Notes: generated by a model from the sequence alone, not told the origin. 37,500 nucleotides of DNA from Symbiodinium natans (GCA_905221605.1 CAJNDS010000795.1:1-37500), one strand, 5' to 3'. Numbered from the stretch's first letter, positions 1 to 8,782 are shown. A program made the numbers and translations.

Positions 1-840
1 CCCCCCCCCCCTCCTCGCCCAAGTGCCTGGATATAAAATCTGTAAAATTTAAGTGGAACCCCATTGAAATTTTAAAGGTTTTAAAGGTTTTAAAGCCTTT
101 AAATTCCTTTAAAACCTTTAAAATTTAAATGGGGGCCCAATTAAATTTTAAAGGGCGCGGGCCCCCTTTAAAATCTTTAAAATCATTAAAATCTTCAAAA
201 TCTGTAAAATTTAATTGGACCACCATTTAAATTTACATGGTTTTAAAGGTTTTAAAGCCTTTAAATTCCTTTAAAACCTTTAAAATTTACTTGGGGAGGC
301 CCTCAATTAAATTTTAAAGGGGCGGGCCCCCCCTTCAAAGTCTTTAGAATCTTTGAATTTAATTGGACCTCCACTTAAATTTAAATGGTTTTAAAGCCTT
401 TAAAGCCTTTAAATTCCTTTATAAAATTTTGCTTGGGGAGGCCCTCAATTAAATTTTAAAGAGGGTGGGCCCCCTTTAAAATCTTTAAAACCTTTAAAAT
501 TTATTTGGACCTCCATGTAAATTTTCAAGGTTTTAAAGGTTTTTAAAGCCTTTAAATTCATTTAAAACCTTTAAAATTTAAATGGAGGTCCAATTAAAGT
601 TTAAAGATTCTAAAGATTTTAAAGGGGGCCCGTCCCCTTTAAAATTCAATTGGGGGCCTCCCCAAATAAATTTTACAGGTTTTAAAGGAATTTAAAGGCT
701 TTAAAACCGTTAAAACCTTTAAATTTAAATGGAGATTTTAAAGATTTTAAAGGGGGCCCCTCCCCTTTAAAATTTAATTGAAGGCCTCTCCAATTAAATT
801 TTAAAGGTTTTAAAGGAATTTAAAGGCTTTAAATGATTAT
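1..840. repeat. AT-rich TTTAAA tandem array, about 150-bp monomer
   Basis: No gene is visible. The stretch is built from a monomer of roughly 140-160 bp that combines a run of TTTTAAAGG/CCTTTAAA steps with a GGGCCC-containing patch. The landmark TTGGACC(T)CCA recurs near 213, 363 and 506, and a related version lies near 52. From about 585 the same landmark appears as its complement (TGGAGGTCCAATT), so the last copies run in the opposite orientation and the array contains a large inverted repeat. The first 11 bases are a poly-C run. It ends abruptly at about 830 in unlike sequence. Confidence 0.85.
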
Positions 841-978
841 CCTGTGTATGCGCGCGTGCTTGTAAATATAGAGTATCCAGGATAAAGAGTGTCATGTGCA
901 TGCACACCTGCTTTATAAACACTTGTGCCCTGCAAAAACACTAAAAAAAACACAGGCCCCACAGCGCACCGCCCTCAA

Positions 979-1145
979 CCCTAAACCCTAAACTCTAAAC
1001 CCTAAACCCTAAACCCGAAGCAACAGCCCGCAAGGAGCTAGACTTCACTCTGGCGTTGCGATCCGGTCTCCTGGCTGATCTTGGCATGGTGGGTTTAGTT
1101 AGGGTTTAGGGTTTACGGTTTAGGGTTTGGGGTTTGGGGTTTAAG
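979..1145. repeat. Telomeric blocks flanking an exon-like island
   Basis: CCCTAAA units at 979-1016 and TTTAGGG/TTTGGGG units at 1095-1145 flank the unique island 1017-1094. The two blocks point away from each other. Confidence 0.85.
1017..1091 (+). other. Exon-like open frame between telomeric blocks
   Basis: The island reads in one open frame (EATARKELDFTLALRSGLLA, then DLGMV) and runs into GTTTAG of the next array. A stretch of 25 codons can be open by chance, so this is only a candidate exon fragment. No family is recognised. Confidence 0.22.
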
Positions 1146-1528
1146 GGGCTAAAGGGGTTGAGGATTCACGGGTTGAAGGGCCTTTTGTTTAGGCTTCTTG
1201 TGTCTTAGGGGACGGGGGGAGGGGCTAACAGGTTTAGTGCCTCAGGGTAAACGGGAGTAAGGGCAAACAGGGTCAGGGGTTTGAGGCGGTGTTGGTTCAT
1301 ACAGTTTAGGCTTTCGGGGTAGACTTCGTACTTTGGCAAGTAGGCTGATGGTCGTCTGGGCCTCCGGTTCACGAGTTCAAGTTTTCTTGGTGGGTTTTTG
1401 GGGCATCTACTAGAGGAAAGGGATTTTGGGGTTAGACAACACTTAATGGGCATGTGAAACCAGAACTTGTGCACTGGCGAAACTGTTGGCTCAGGGACAT
1501 GGGCAAGTTTCGCGGGGTTGTGGGTGTA

Positions 1529-1570
1529 CCCTAAACCCTAAACCCTAAACCTTAAGGCCCTAAACCTTTG
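1529..1570. repeat. Telomeric block, C-rich strand
   Basis: Three near-perfect CCCTAAA units followed by degenerate ones (CCTTAAGG). Confidence 0.8.
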
Positions 1571-1713
1571 GAGTTTTTTTTATGCAGCACCCTTGTGTTT
1601 CAGGAAGATCCGATCCGGGGCAGCTTTGTGGCAAATCGTGCTTAAAGAACCCTTGGGAGATACAGCCTGAGTCAGCCTTAGAGACGCTGTTTCTCAACAT
1701 ATGTCTACAGACC

Positions 1714-1840
1714 AGCCCTAAACCCTAAACCCTTAAACCCTAAACCCTTAAACCCTAAATGCCTAAACCCTTAAACCCGAAATGCCTAAACCCTAAACCC
1801 TTAAACCCTAAATGCCTAAACCCCAAGCCCTGAACCCCCG
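1714..1840. repeat. Telomeric variant array with higher-order ATGCCTAAA unit
   Basis: CCCTAAA and CCCTTAAA units are interspersed with a variant ATGCCTAAA that recurs at about 1759, 1783 and 1811. A new higher-order unit has therefore been amplified locally. Confidence 0.8.
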
Positions 1841-2082
1841 GGCCCCTGGATGCAGGTGTCGTGTTTCTGTTGATGCTGTTCCCGCTGACGCAGCCTGAAC
1901 TGCGCAATGTCACGGAGAACATCCAGATTGTGCATCTTTGCGCAGACACCTAAGGGTCCATGTACTTCATAATTATATACTTGGGCCCCAAAGTCCCTAT
2001 ATAGGAGGTAGTTTAAGGCCCAAGTACTCCCTATGTAGGTACGAACCTTAGGGACACAAGCAAAAGCTGTTTCAAAACGCAC
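1816..2082 (-). CDS. Exon-like coding fragment interrupted by a TIR element
   Basis: On the minus strand a frame reads RFETAFACV, then the inserted element, then VCAKMHNLDVLRDIAQFRLR and on through QREQHQQKHDTC into proline/glycine-rich sequence at the telomeric block. The second part is charged, helix-like and stop-free. The inserted element (complement of 1950-2052) is flanked by 5-bp duplications reading GTGTC on this strand. If splicing starts at the first GTGTC and ends at the element's terminal CTTAG, a 108-nt intron is removed and the codons TGT GTC TGC rejoin without change. The intron is a multiple of three and has no in-frame stop, so the frame is also open if unspliced. No protein family is recognised; gene start and end are not visible. 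Confidence 0.4.
   Translation of the reverse strand: MRFETAFACVPKVRTYIGSTWALNYLLYRDFGAQVYNYEVHGPLGVCAKMHNLDVLRDIAQFRLRQREQHQQKHDTCIQGPGGSGLGV
1950..2052 (-). mobile_element. Introner-like TIR element (CTAAGG family), 5-bp target duplication
   Basis: A 103-bp element with inverted ends (CTAAGGGTCCATGTAC at the left, complement CCTAAGGTTCGTAC at the right) and an internal inverted ACTTGGGCC. It lies between two copies of GACAC (1945-1949 and 2053-2057). On the minus strand the duplication begins with GT and the element ends in CTTAG, so it has intron borders. Related hairpins are at 26035-26154, 29328-29410 and, as a half copy, 35918-35962. Confidence 0.7.
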
Positions 2083-2184
2083 CCTTAGCCAACAGCTGGT
2101 TTCCTCGCTGCATGGTTCAGGAAGAATAATATATTAGAGATCATAGAATGTTGAGTTCATTTAACTCCCTGGCTTTTGGTGAAG

Positions 2185-2291
2185 CGGGTAATTCCCACAT
2201 AGGGATACCCCGTTTTATTCCCCAAGTAGAATGGAATCCCCTTTGAACGGACTCCATAAACTGTACCCCAATTTTCGGAAACCCCCAAGTG
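2185..2291. mobile_element. Diverged TIR element related to 8783-8880
   Basis: The right end (ACCCCAATTTTCGGAAACCCCC) matches the ends of the elements at 4671-4768 and 8783-8880, and internal CCCCAAGTAG/ATCCCCTTTG parallels their CCCCAAATAGTAG/TTCCCTTCTG. The left end is poorly preserved. Confidence 0.5.
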
Positions 2292-2378
2292 CATACGGAG
2301 TAAGATCTCAACAAGTCTGTGAGTTTGGCTTCACTTCCTCACTCCTCATTTCAAGGCCGAGGGTCCGAGAAGCCCCTT

Positions 2379-2459
2379 GAGGGTTTAGGGCTTAAGGGTT
2401 TAAGGATAGGGTTTGGGGTTTAGGGTTGAGGGTTTAGGGCTATAGGGTTTAGGGCTTGA
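2379..2459. repeat. Telomeric block, G-rich strand
   Basis: Degenerate TTTAGGG units including TTAAGGG and GTTGAGGG variants. Confidence 0.8.
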
Positions 2460-2589
2460 GAAACTCAGCTCTTTAGTGGTCAATCACTAGAACAGTAGAG
2501 CCATGACGTTTGCAAATCTTCACACAGCAACTCAGCAGAACTCGGCTGCGAGATAAGCTCGCACCCATCAACCCTGAGCCCTAAACACT

Positions 2590-2652
2590 CGGCAGGCCCT
2601 TGGGACATTTGTTTATTTCCCCTTATTGGGTTTGAGAGGGTCATATTTAGGA
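2590..2652 (+). mobile_element. Truncated CTAGG-family introner-like element
   Basis: Shares GGCAGGCCCTTGGGA, ATTTCCCCTTATTGGGTTT and GAGGGTCATATT with the complete copy at 20844-20943. The right third is missing; the sequence passes directly into a CCCTAAA block at 2653. Confidence 0.65.
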
Positions 2653-2719
2653 ATACCCTAAACCCTCAACCCTAGACCCTAAACCCTAAACCCTAAACCC
2701 TAAACCCTAAACCCTAAGA
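2653..2719. repeat. Telomeric block, C-rich strand, truncating an element
   Basis: Mostly perfect CCCTAAA units that begin where the element at 2590-2652 loses homology to its relatives. Confidence 0.85.
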
Positions 2720-2826
2720 AATCTCGCGACACGCTGGGGTGCTCGGTCGTGCTCTCAGGTATGTGTGGTTGCCTTTGTGGTACATCAGCAGCTTGGCCCA
2801 GGACGGTGTATGTTGTGTTTAAGAAG

Positions 2827-3030
2827 GGGGGTTTAGGGTTTAGGGTTCAGGGTTTAGGGTTTTAGGGTCTAGGGTTTAGGGTTTAGGGTTTAGGTGGGTT
2901 CGCGTCATGTTTTGTGGGCGAGTTCTGCTGTTTGGGGTGAAACCACAATTCTGCCCAAACCCCAAGCCCCAAGCCCCAGACCCTAGACCCCGAACCATCC
3001 TAGACCCTAAACCCTGAACCCTAAACCCAA
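2827..3030. repeat. Paired telomeric blocks of opposite orientation
   Basis: TTTAGGG units at 2827-2895, a short spacer, then degenerate CCCTAAA/CCCCAAG units at 2957-3030. Confidence 0.8.
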
Positions 3031-3129
3031 CGCATATAATTCGCCCTAGAAAGCTCGCTGAGGTTCCCTGAGGAAGAGCATCGGGGAGTGGATCCAGCAA
3101 CGAAGCTGCATTAGAGCTGTAGGGAGTTG

Positions 3130-3308
3130 GGGGGTAGGGTTTTGGGTTTAGGGTTTAGGGTTCAGGGTTTAGGGTTTAGGGTTTAGGGTTTAGGGTTTAG
3201 GGTTTAGGGTTTAGGGTTCAGGGTTCAGGGTTTAGGGTTTAGGGTTTAGGGGTTAGGGGTTAGGGTTTAGAGTTTAGAGTTTAGGGTTTAGGGTTTAGGG
3301 TTTAGGGT
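3130..3308. repeat. Long telomeric block, G-rich strand
   Basis: About 25 TTTAGGG units with scattered single-base variants (TTCAGGG, TTTAGAG). Confidence 0.9.
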
Positions 3309-3310
3309 AG

Positions 3311-3439
3311 AATCCTGAAAGGGCCATGGGCCAATGGGACATGTCGGCATTCGGGCTGGTTTCGAACTATCTAGTGGCACTTCTTCTGGGATTTGTTTTG
3401 AGTGCAGCTTGTGCTCTAAACTCTGTCCCTAAGCCCTAA
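3311..3439 (+). other. Exon-like open frame with a hydrophobic segment
   Basis: After TTTAGGGTAG the plus strand reads NPERAMGQWDMSAFGLVSNY and on through a hydrophobic LVALLLGFVLSAACAL stretch, ending at TAA inside the next CCCTAAA block. The hydrophobic run would suit a membrane helix. Acceptor-like TAG lies at the left edge; no convincing donor at the right. Family not recognised. Confidence 0.3.
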
Positions 3440-3509
3440 GCCCTAAACCCTAAACCCTAAACCCTAAACCCTCTGTGTGTGTGTGTGTGTATGTGTGTGT
3501 GTGTGTGTT
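3426..3509. repeat. CCCTAAA block followed by (GT)n microsatellite
   Basis: Telomeric units to about 3471, then GT dinucleotides to 3508 with one interruption. Confidence 0.85.
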
Positions 3510-3601
3510 CCTTCATCGTGGCTTCGGTCGCGGCCTGAGGCTACGCTGGGATTTTTGAGCCACGAGCGAGGGTGAACTGCAAGGGTTCAGGAGAATCCCC
3601 A

Positions 3602-3730
3602 ATTTAGGATTTAGGGTTTAGGGTTTAGGGTATAGGGTTTTGGGTTTTTGGTTTTGGGTTTGGGTTTTGGGTTTTGGGTTTTGGGTTTTGGGTTTTAGGG
3701 TTTAGGGTTTAGGGTTAGGGTTTAGGGTCT
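3602..3730. repeat. Telomeric block with TTTTGGG-homogenised core
   Basis: TTTAGGG units flank a run of consecutive TTTTGGG units (about 3640-3697), a variant expanded locally. Confidence 0.85.
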
Positions 3731-3947
3731 AGGAGGCCCTTACTCCACTTTTTTAGGGTGGAGGCTCCCTTTTGAGCCCCTTTAAGCCAAAACGGGTGTC
3801 CTTGTTACTCCTAGGATACTCTTGGGTCGAGCCCTTATTCCCTTTCTTTTGGTAGAGGGCTGGTGTTCCCTCATAAGCCCCCCTTCAAGAAACAGCCTTT
3901 GCATATGCCAGCCTGAGCCGCCCTAACCCTGAGCCCTAAACCTGAGG

Positions 3948-4030
3948 TTTAGGGTTTAGGGTTTAGGGTTTAGGGTTTAGGGTTTAGGGTTTAGGGTTTA
4001 GGGTTTAGGGTTTAGGGTTTAGTTTAGGGC
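3948..4030. repeat. Telomeric block, G-rich strand
   Basis: About 11 near-perfect TTTAGGG units; a smaller block of the same orientation lies at 4168-4204. Confidence 0.88.
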
Positions 4031-4038
4031 TTTTTCGA

Positions 4039-4149
4039 AACTTTAGTCCCAAAAACGACAGAGAGCCTACAACACCTCCCAGGGTGGTTGTTGATGCGAC
4101 CGCTGGCACGGTGCTTGCGATGGGGGCAGCTTGCCGAATGACGTTTTAA
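4039..4149 (+). other. Exon-like open frame
   Basis: Open frame NFSPKNDREPTTPPRVVVDA followed by TAGTVLAMGAACRMTF and a stop, lying between two TTTAGGG blocks. 36 codons; chance cannot be excluded. Family not recognised. Confidence 0.28.
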
Positions 4150-4670
4150 GGGTTTTCTTTGTCATTAGGGTTTAGGGTTCAGGGTTCAGGGTTTAGGGTT
4201 TAGGTGAGATCTCCTTGTCATAGTGGTGTAACATGTTACATTTTTAAGGGTACTTAAACTCAAGAAGAATAGAAATCTAAGTTTTGAATACTATCCCAAC
4301 CATGAACTAGTTTATGGTATAGGGCTTAGGGTGTAGGATGTAGGTTTACAGGGGTTTGGCTCAGAGCTTTTTGTTTTCGGGCTTGGGGAAGATTACATAC
4401 CCGTAGTAAAGCTGCAGGGAAATAGACCACCAGATACATAATGCGAATTGCCCTTGTTGAAGGGTACGCACTTCATTCGGCTAGGCCCCCGGTACAACAT
4501 ACGTACTTGAAGTGTGTCCTTAAAACCTGTCAAGACTTTAAAGGCCCCTATTGTTCAACGACCCTCCCCCTAAACCCTAAACTCTAAATGTATATCTGGT
4601 TCTTTACCAGTAATTCAATTCTAAGAAAAGGGTGGGTTTGCAGTCTATGGTCGAGTGGGATATGGCAGAT

Positions 4671-4768
4671 ATGGGTTTCCGAAAATAAGGGACCCCCCAA
4701 TATAGTCCGCCAAATAGTAGGATTCCCTTCTGCCACAATAAATCAGGAACCATTTCTGAAACCCCCAA
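4671..4768. mobile_element. TIR element, GGGTTTCCGAAAAT family
   Basis: Shares its left end (GGGTTTCCGAAAATAAGGGA), CCCCCCAA, CAAATAGTAG and TTCCCTTCTGC with the element at 8783-8880, and ends in a diverged inverted copy (TTTCTGAAACCCCC). No target duplication is visible. It abuts telomeric units at its right end. Confidence 0.6.
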
Positions 4769-4940
4769 ACCCTAGACCCTAGACCCTAAACCCTAAACCA
4801 GTTGAGGGCAGATGTTGAGCAGAGGTCGTCTTGCTGCTGAACGCTGCCATGCCGGGAGGTGCAGGCCCGGGTAGGGTTTAGGGTTTAGGATTTGGGTTTT
4901 AACCCTAAACCCTAAACCCTAAACCCCAGACCCTAAACCC
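4767..4940. repeat. Telomeric blocks including a fusion-like TTTAGGG/CCCTAAA junction
   Basis: C-rich units at 4767-4800, then at 4873-4940 TTTAGGG units run directly into CCCTAAA units. That polarity is the one expected from joining two chromosome ends, but it is only about 70 bp long. Confidence 0.8.
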
Positions 4941-5100
4941 ATATATCATATTATCCTGAAAAAGAAGGAACATCTACCCAACAGATACTAAAGCCTCTAT
5001 TGCAAGGCAGCAGCAATTTTCTCTAGATCGACCCCAAGACCCCAAACCAGCGCCCGAATTCCGCGAGTAGCTTGTCAGAGCACATTGCATGCTGACAGCC

Positions 5101-5660
5101 ACCCTAAACCCTAAAGCCTAAACCCTAAACCCCAAACCCTAAACCCTGAGAGCGCCGCAGCATGGGACCTAAACCCTAAACCCTAAACGCTGGGGTTTGT
5201 CCTGTTGGTACCAAAACCCTAAACCCTTAACCCTAAGCCCAAAACCCTGTAAGCCCAAAACACCAAAGCCCGGAACGATTCCTAAACCTTAAACACTTCA
5301 ACCGTATACCCTAAACCCTGAACCCTGAAACCTGAACCCTGAACCCACTGCATGATCACTGGTGCCGTCGGGCTCCTCCTTGTCCATCTGCTCAGGCCAT
5401 CATCGTCTCATGCCAGAAACCCTAAACCCTGAACCCGAAAGCCTATGAACCCTAAACCCTAAATTCTAAACCCTCAACCCTAAACCCTAAACCCTCAACC
5501 CTCAACCCTATGAACCCTAAACCCAGAAAAGACCTCGTGAAAGGACTCGAGATTCGCCGCAGATCGCCCCACAACCATTTGAAACTGCTAGCCGCCCAAA
5601 GCCCTAAACCCTAAACCCTAAACCCCAAACCCTAAACCCTAAACCCTGAACCACAGCCCT
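5101..5660. repeat. Series of CCCTAAA blocks, partly degenerate
   Basis: Blocks at about 5101-5150, 5168-5190, 5213-5345, 5420-5525 and 5598-5655, all with CCCTAAA on the plus strand. Unique islands of 70-80 bp lie between them; the one at 5525-5602 carries an open frame (KDLVKGLEIRRRSPHNHLKL) preceded by CCCAG. I see nothing identifiable in the others. Confidence 0.75.
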
Positions 5661-6185
5661 TGACAGGCTTGTATAGGGAACCGAACTCGGAGAATCCCTA
5701 CTATGAACCAGGAAGCCTAGGCTTTAGGGATAAGGGCCAGATGACTTTCCAAGGGCTCGGAGCTAAGTTCGTGTCAAATGCTTCTGGCATTTTTCACGAC
5801 CGTCTAGTGTTTGACTCTGCACCTCCTAGCTAATGAACCCTAAAGCCCTAAAGCCCAACTCCCGAAACTAGGCCCGTAACCTAGAGAAGCCTTAAGGCCC
5901 TAGTTCCTAATACCTTGCAACCCTCAACCAGAGCCCTAACCTCAAACCCGAAACCCAGGCCACCCCTAAACTCGAAACCTTCCAACGACCTGCATCTTTG
6001 TGAAACTCTAAAGCCCACAAACCGTAGACCTCGAACTCTAAACTCTGAGCCCTAAACCCTGCACCATAGTCCCAAATCATCTATCCGGAAGCCTGCAGCT
6101 TCAGTCAGCTCCCTTGAGAATCATGCTTCGTTTTGGTTATACAGACCACGAGGGGACATTCAAACACTTATGTTTGATATCTCGG
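5661..6185. other. Unique sequence, no recognisable gene
   Basis: Mixed unique sequence with scattered decayed CCCTAAA-like heptamers. I see no convincing frame, RNA or element. Confidence 0.5.
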
Positions 6186-6410
6186 TTCTACAGGGAAGTG
6201 TAGCCTAAACCCTGTAAGCCCTACGAACCCTGTAAACCCTGTAGTCCCTGTAAACCCTGAAACCATCAACCCTAAACTCTACAGCGCAGACCCTAAACCC
6301 CGAACCCTAAACCCCAAGCCCTAAACCCCAAACCCTAAACCCCAAACCCTAAACCCCAGACCCTAAACCCCAAACCCTAAACCCTAAACCCTAAACCCCA
6401 AACCCTTCCC
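6186..6410. repeat. Degenerate C-rich telomeric array
   Basis: CCCTGTAAA, CCCCGAA and CCCCAAA variants grade into regular CCCTAAA/CCCCAAA alternation and end in a poly-C tract at about 6408-6421. Confidence 0.75.
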
Positions 6411-6512
6411 CCCCCCCCCCCGTCCCCTGACAGGAATCGGAGGAAGCAGCCCTGGAGATCAGGGGATCCTGCCAGGTGCCCGCCTGAGGGAGACCTTAGA
6501 CTCCTTTCCGGT

Positions 6513-6600
6513 TTAGGGTTTCGGGGTTTAGGGGTTGAGGGTTTAGGATTTAGGATTTAGGGTATAGGGTTTAGGGTTTTAGGGTTTTAGTTTTGAGTTG
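6513..6600. repeat. Degenerate G-rich telomeric array
   Basis: TTTAGGG with many substitutions. A smaller CCCTAAG block lies at about 6690-6740 and a poly-G patch at 6780-6800. Confidence 0.7.
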
Positions 6601-7009
6601 AAGGGTTTGAGGGCCCGAGGGCTTGCGGTTTGGGGTCTAGGGGTGATGAAAGCGCTAGGGCTTATGCAGGTTTATGCAGGCGTTAGGGGCCCCTAAACCC
6701 TAAGCCCTGAGCCCTAAGTCCTAAGCTCTAAGCCCTAAGCCTAAACCAGATTGGTTTTTTGTTGCTTGATTTTCGGCGCCGGGGGGGGGCGGGGGGGGCC
6801 CGCGCATCTTTTTGCTCTGAGCATCAAAGTGTTGCCTAGTGACCCCAGTGGGCACGTATTCCCCAGATTTACCACCTTACAATTCCACGAAACCACATAA
6901 CCTTAAACGGTCAGGGTGGTTTTAGATGCACGTAGTACGTATGTTTCATGTCAGGGTCATGCTGGAGAATTGTTGTAGAAGCCCTCCGTTGAAAGTTAAG
7001 TTTGCCAGC

Positions 7010-7100
7010 CCTAAACCCTAAACCCTAAACCCTAAACCCTAAACCCTAAACCCTAAACCCTAAACCCTAAACCCTAAACCCTAAACCCTAAACCCTAAAC
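7010..7100. repeat. Near-perfect CCCTAAA block
   Basis: About 13 uninterrupted CCCTAAA units. On the minus strand it begins GTTTAGGG directly after the exon-like frame at 7101-7199. Confidence 0.92.
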
Positions 7101-7199
7101 GGCCTTTGCGAGCTTAGGATCTGAGTAGGCGCCTTTTTTGGGTAGCACAAAAGCTCCGTAGAATCCGAAGGTTGACATTTTGCCCCGTAGAGAACTCAG
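7101..7199 (-). other. Exon-like frame exactly filling the gap between two telomeric blocks
   Basis: On the minus strand the island is preceded by CCCTACCAG and followed by GTTTAGGG. Between them are exactly 33 open codons, including MSTFGFYGAFVLPKKGAYSD and PKLAKA, phase 0 at both ends. The donor GT would be formed by the telomeric repeat itself and the acceptor lies at the edge of the other block. I do not recognise the family. It is the neatest example here of an exon-sized island bordered by telomeric sequence, but 33 codons is short enough for coincidence. Confidence 0.38.
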
Positions 7200-7204
7200 C
7201 TGGT

Positions 7205-7311
7205 AGGGTTTAGGGTTTAGGGTTTAGGGTTTAGGGTTTCGGGTTTAGGGTTTAGGGTTTAGGGTTTGGTTTTAGGGTTTAGGGTTTAGGGTTTAGGGTT
7301 TAGGGTTTCAG
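7205..7311. repeat. Telomeric block, G-rich strand
   Basis: About 14 TTTAGGG units with a few variants (TTTCGGG, TTTTAGGG). Confidence 0.9.
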
Positions 7312-7316
7312 TCCAT

Positions 7317-7497
7317 AGTTTTGTTGTGCCATGTCCCTGACCTCCTTGGGGGAGAGCGCTTCGAGCTCTGCTGCAGCAACAGTAGCCCAAAGCATCCTGA
7401 AGGAGGTTGAGGACAAACCAGATGTGGCTGCACGCTTGCTCCAATTCCTGGAACAGCCTCTTCAAAGGGGCCACCGGAGGACCCTGAGGCTGTTCCT
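7317..7497 (+). other. Exon-like open frame, helical
   Basis: From ATG at 7331 the plus strand reads MSLTSLGESASSSAAATVAQ, continues through SILKEVEDKPDVAARLLQFL and EQPLQRGHRRTLRLFL, and stops at the TAG of the first TTTAGGG unit. The middle is amphipathic and coiled-coil-like. CAG and TAG acceptor-like sites lie just upstream (TTTCAG, CCATAG). A minus-strand frame of similar length overlaps but reads into telomeric peptide and looks like a shadow. Family not recognised; it could be the first of several exons reaching 8518. Confidence 0.4.
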
Positions 7498-7553
7498 TTA
7501 GGGTTTAGGGTTTAGGGTTTAGGGTTTAGGGTTTAGGGTTTAGGGTTTAGGGT
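7498..7553. repeat. Telomeric block, G-rich strand
   Basis: Eight TTTAGGG units. The nonamer GCTGTTCCT occurs at 7489-7497 and again at 7573-7581, a possible but incomplete flanking duplication. Confidence 0.88.
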
Positions 7554-7850
7554 AAACTTTGGCATGATCGGTGCTGTTCCTGGTCCTCGGGTGTATGGTG
7601 TAGTTTCCTAGCCGTCTTGCAGTTGCAGTTGAAATAACATCCCAGGCAGCATCTAACGTAAACTACCCGTAAACCCCAAGCCCCAAGCCTGTAATCCCAA
7701 ATGCCACAAGTCTCATAACTTGGGATGAATTTGCAAGACTAAACAGTCCTTAGTAAGGACTAGAATCGGTCGGGGGTACTGGAAAAGGACTGCCAGTATA
7801 CGGGATCCCAACCCTAAACCCTAAACCCTAAAGCCCTAAACTAACCCCAG

Positions 7851-7953
7851 ACAGAGGCGGCTACGACGAGTCTCTGTGCTTGCTCTGCGCATCCGCGGTG
7901 GCTTACGCCGCTTGCTCAGCCCTGGCCTTCAAGACCCAGACCCAGCGAGCCCG
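7851..7953 (+). other. Exon-like open frame with hydrophobic helix
   Basis: Preceded by AACCCCAG and followed by G|GTAGCG, the frame reads RGGYDESLCLLCASAVAYAA, then CSALAFKTQTQRA. The hydrophobic middle would suit a membrane segment. The length of 103 nt is 2 + 33 codons + 2. Candidate exon; family unknown. Confidence 0.38.
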
Positions 7954-7989
7954 GTAGCGCCAAATTAGTGAAGCTAACCTCTGAACCTC

Positions 7990-8060
7990 TAAACCCCAAA
8001 CCCTAAACCCCAAACCCTAAACCCTAAACCCCAAACCCTAAAAACCCTAAAAACCCAAAA
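7990..8060. repeat. CCCTAAA/CCCCAAA block
   Basis: Alternating CCCTAAA and CCCCAAA units, with a smaller block at 7810-7845. Confidence 0.8.
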
Positions 8061-8094
8061 GGCCAAACCCTTAGGGCACTTTCCGGAAATACAG

Positions 8095-8165
8095 GGGTAT
8101 CGGGAAAGTTCTTGAGGTCGATGGCTGGAGGGGTTGAGGATGTCGGTGTACGAAGCCTAGAGGAT
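8095..8165 (+). other. Exon-like open frame
   Basis: After AATACAG the frame reads VSGKFLRSMAGGVEDVGVRS then LED, followed by a possible donor GTGTAT at 8166. That donor would join in phase 0 to the frame starting at 8432. Low certainty. Confidence 0.28.
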
Positions 8166-8431
8166 GTGTATCTTGCAGTTTTCCCTAAACCCTATAACCC
8201 TAAACTCCACCTGTTACACCCGGATTACCTGCTTTCTAGGAGGGCCTTCAGAACCACCTACTTGGGTGTAGTTGGAGGCAGAATCCCCCCACTCCCTCCA
8301 CCCCAGCCCCTCCCCCCCAGCCCCTCCCCCCACCCACCCATCCGTCTCCCGCCACCTTTGAAGCACCTGACCTTCCCTCAATTCCCTCTCCTCACACTCC
8401 GAGTAAGCCCTAGCACCTAAGCCCTCTTCAG

Positions 8432-8518
8432 GCCGTTTGCATGAGCCCATTGAGCACGGATGCGAAGCAGTTCTTCTTCGGCACTCTCGGCTCACTTCTC
8501 GCGCCCTTGCTGTCATGA
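8432..8518 (+). other. Possible terminal exon
   Basis: CCCTCTTCAG, a good pyrimidine-AG acceptor, precedes an open frame of 28 codons (AVCMSPLSTDAKQFFFGTLG then SLLAPLLS) ending in TGA. The composition is hydrophobic and protein-like. Together with the frames at 7317, 7851 and 8095 it may belong to one plus-strand gene whose introns hold telomeric blocks, but junction phases are not all settled. Confidence 0.38.
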
Positions 8519-8538
8519 ACCTCCAAAAACTGAGGGTC

Positions 8539-8606
8539 AGGGTTTAGGGTTTAGGGTTTAGGGTTTAGGGTTTAGGGTTTAGGGTTTAGGGTTTAGGGTT
8601 TAGGGT
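8539..8606. repeat. Telomeric block, G-rich strand
   Basis: Nine near-perfect TTTAGGG units followed by degenerate G-rich sequence. Confidence 0.88.
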
Positions 8607-8782
8607 GAGGGGGTTTTGACGGGCTGAGGGTCTAGGTCGAGGTTTAGGCGATGAGGGGTCTAGGGGAAAGGAGGTTGAGGGTTTCGGGTCGCATCTGAGA
8701 GCCATGTAGGGTTTACCTCTACTCCGCCCCTGCCGCAGACTCCGGAAACCCTAGACCTCAGAAGCCCAATAGAAATGATGTG

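Noticed and set aside
8112-8420. 102-codon plus-strand frame and a 100-codon minus-strand frame overlapping it
   Set aside because: The proline-rich and glycine-rich parts come from a C-rich low-complexity tract; only short splice-bordered parts are kept as exon-like.
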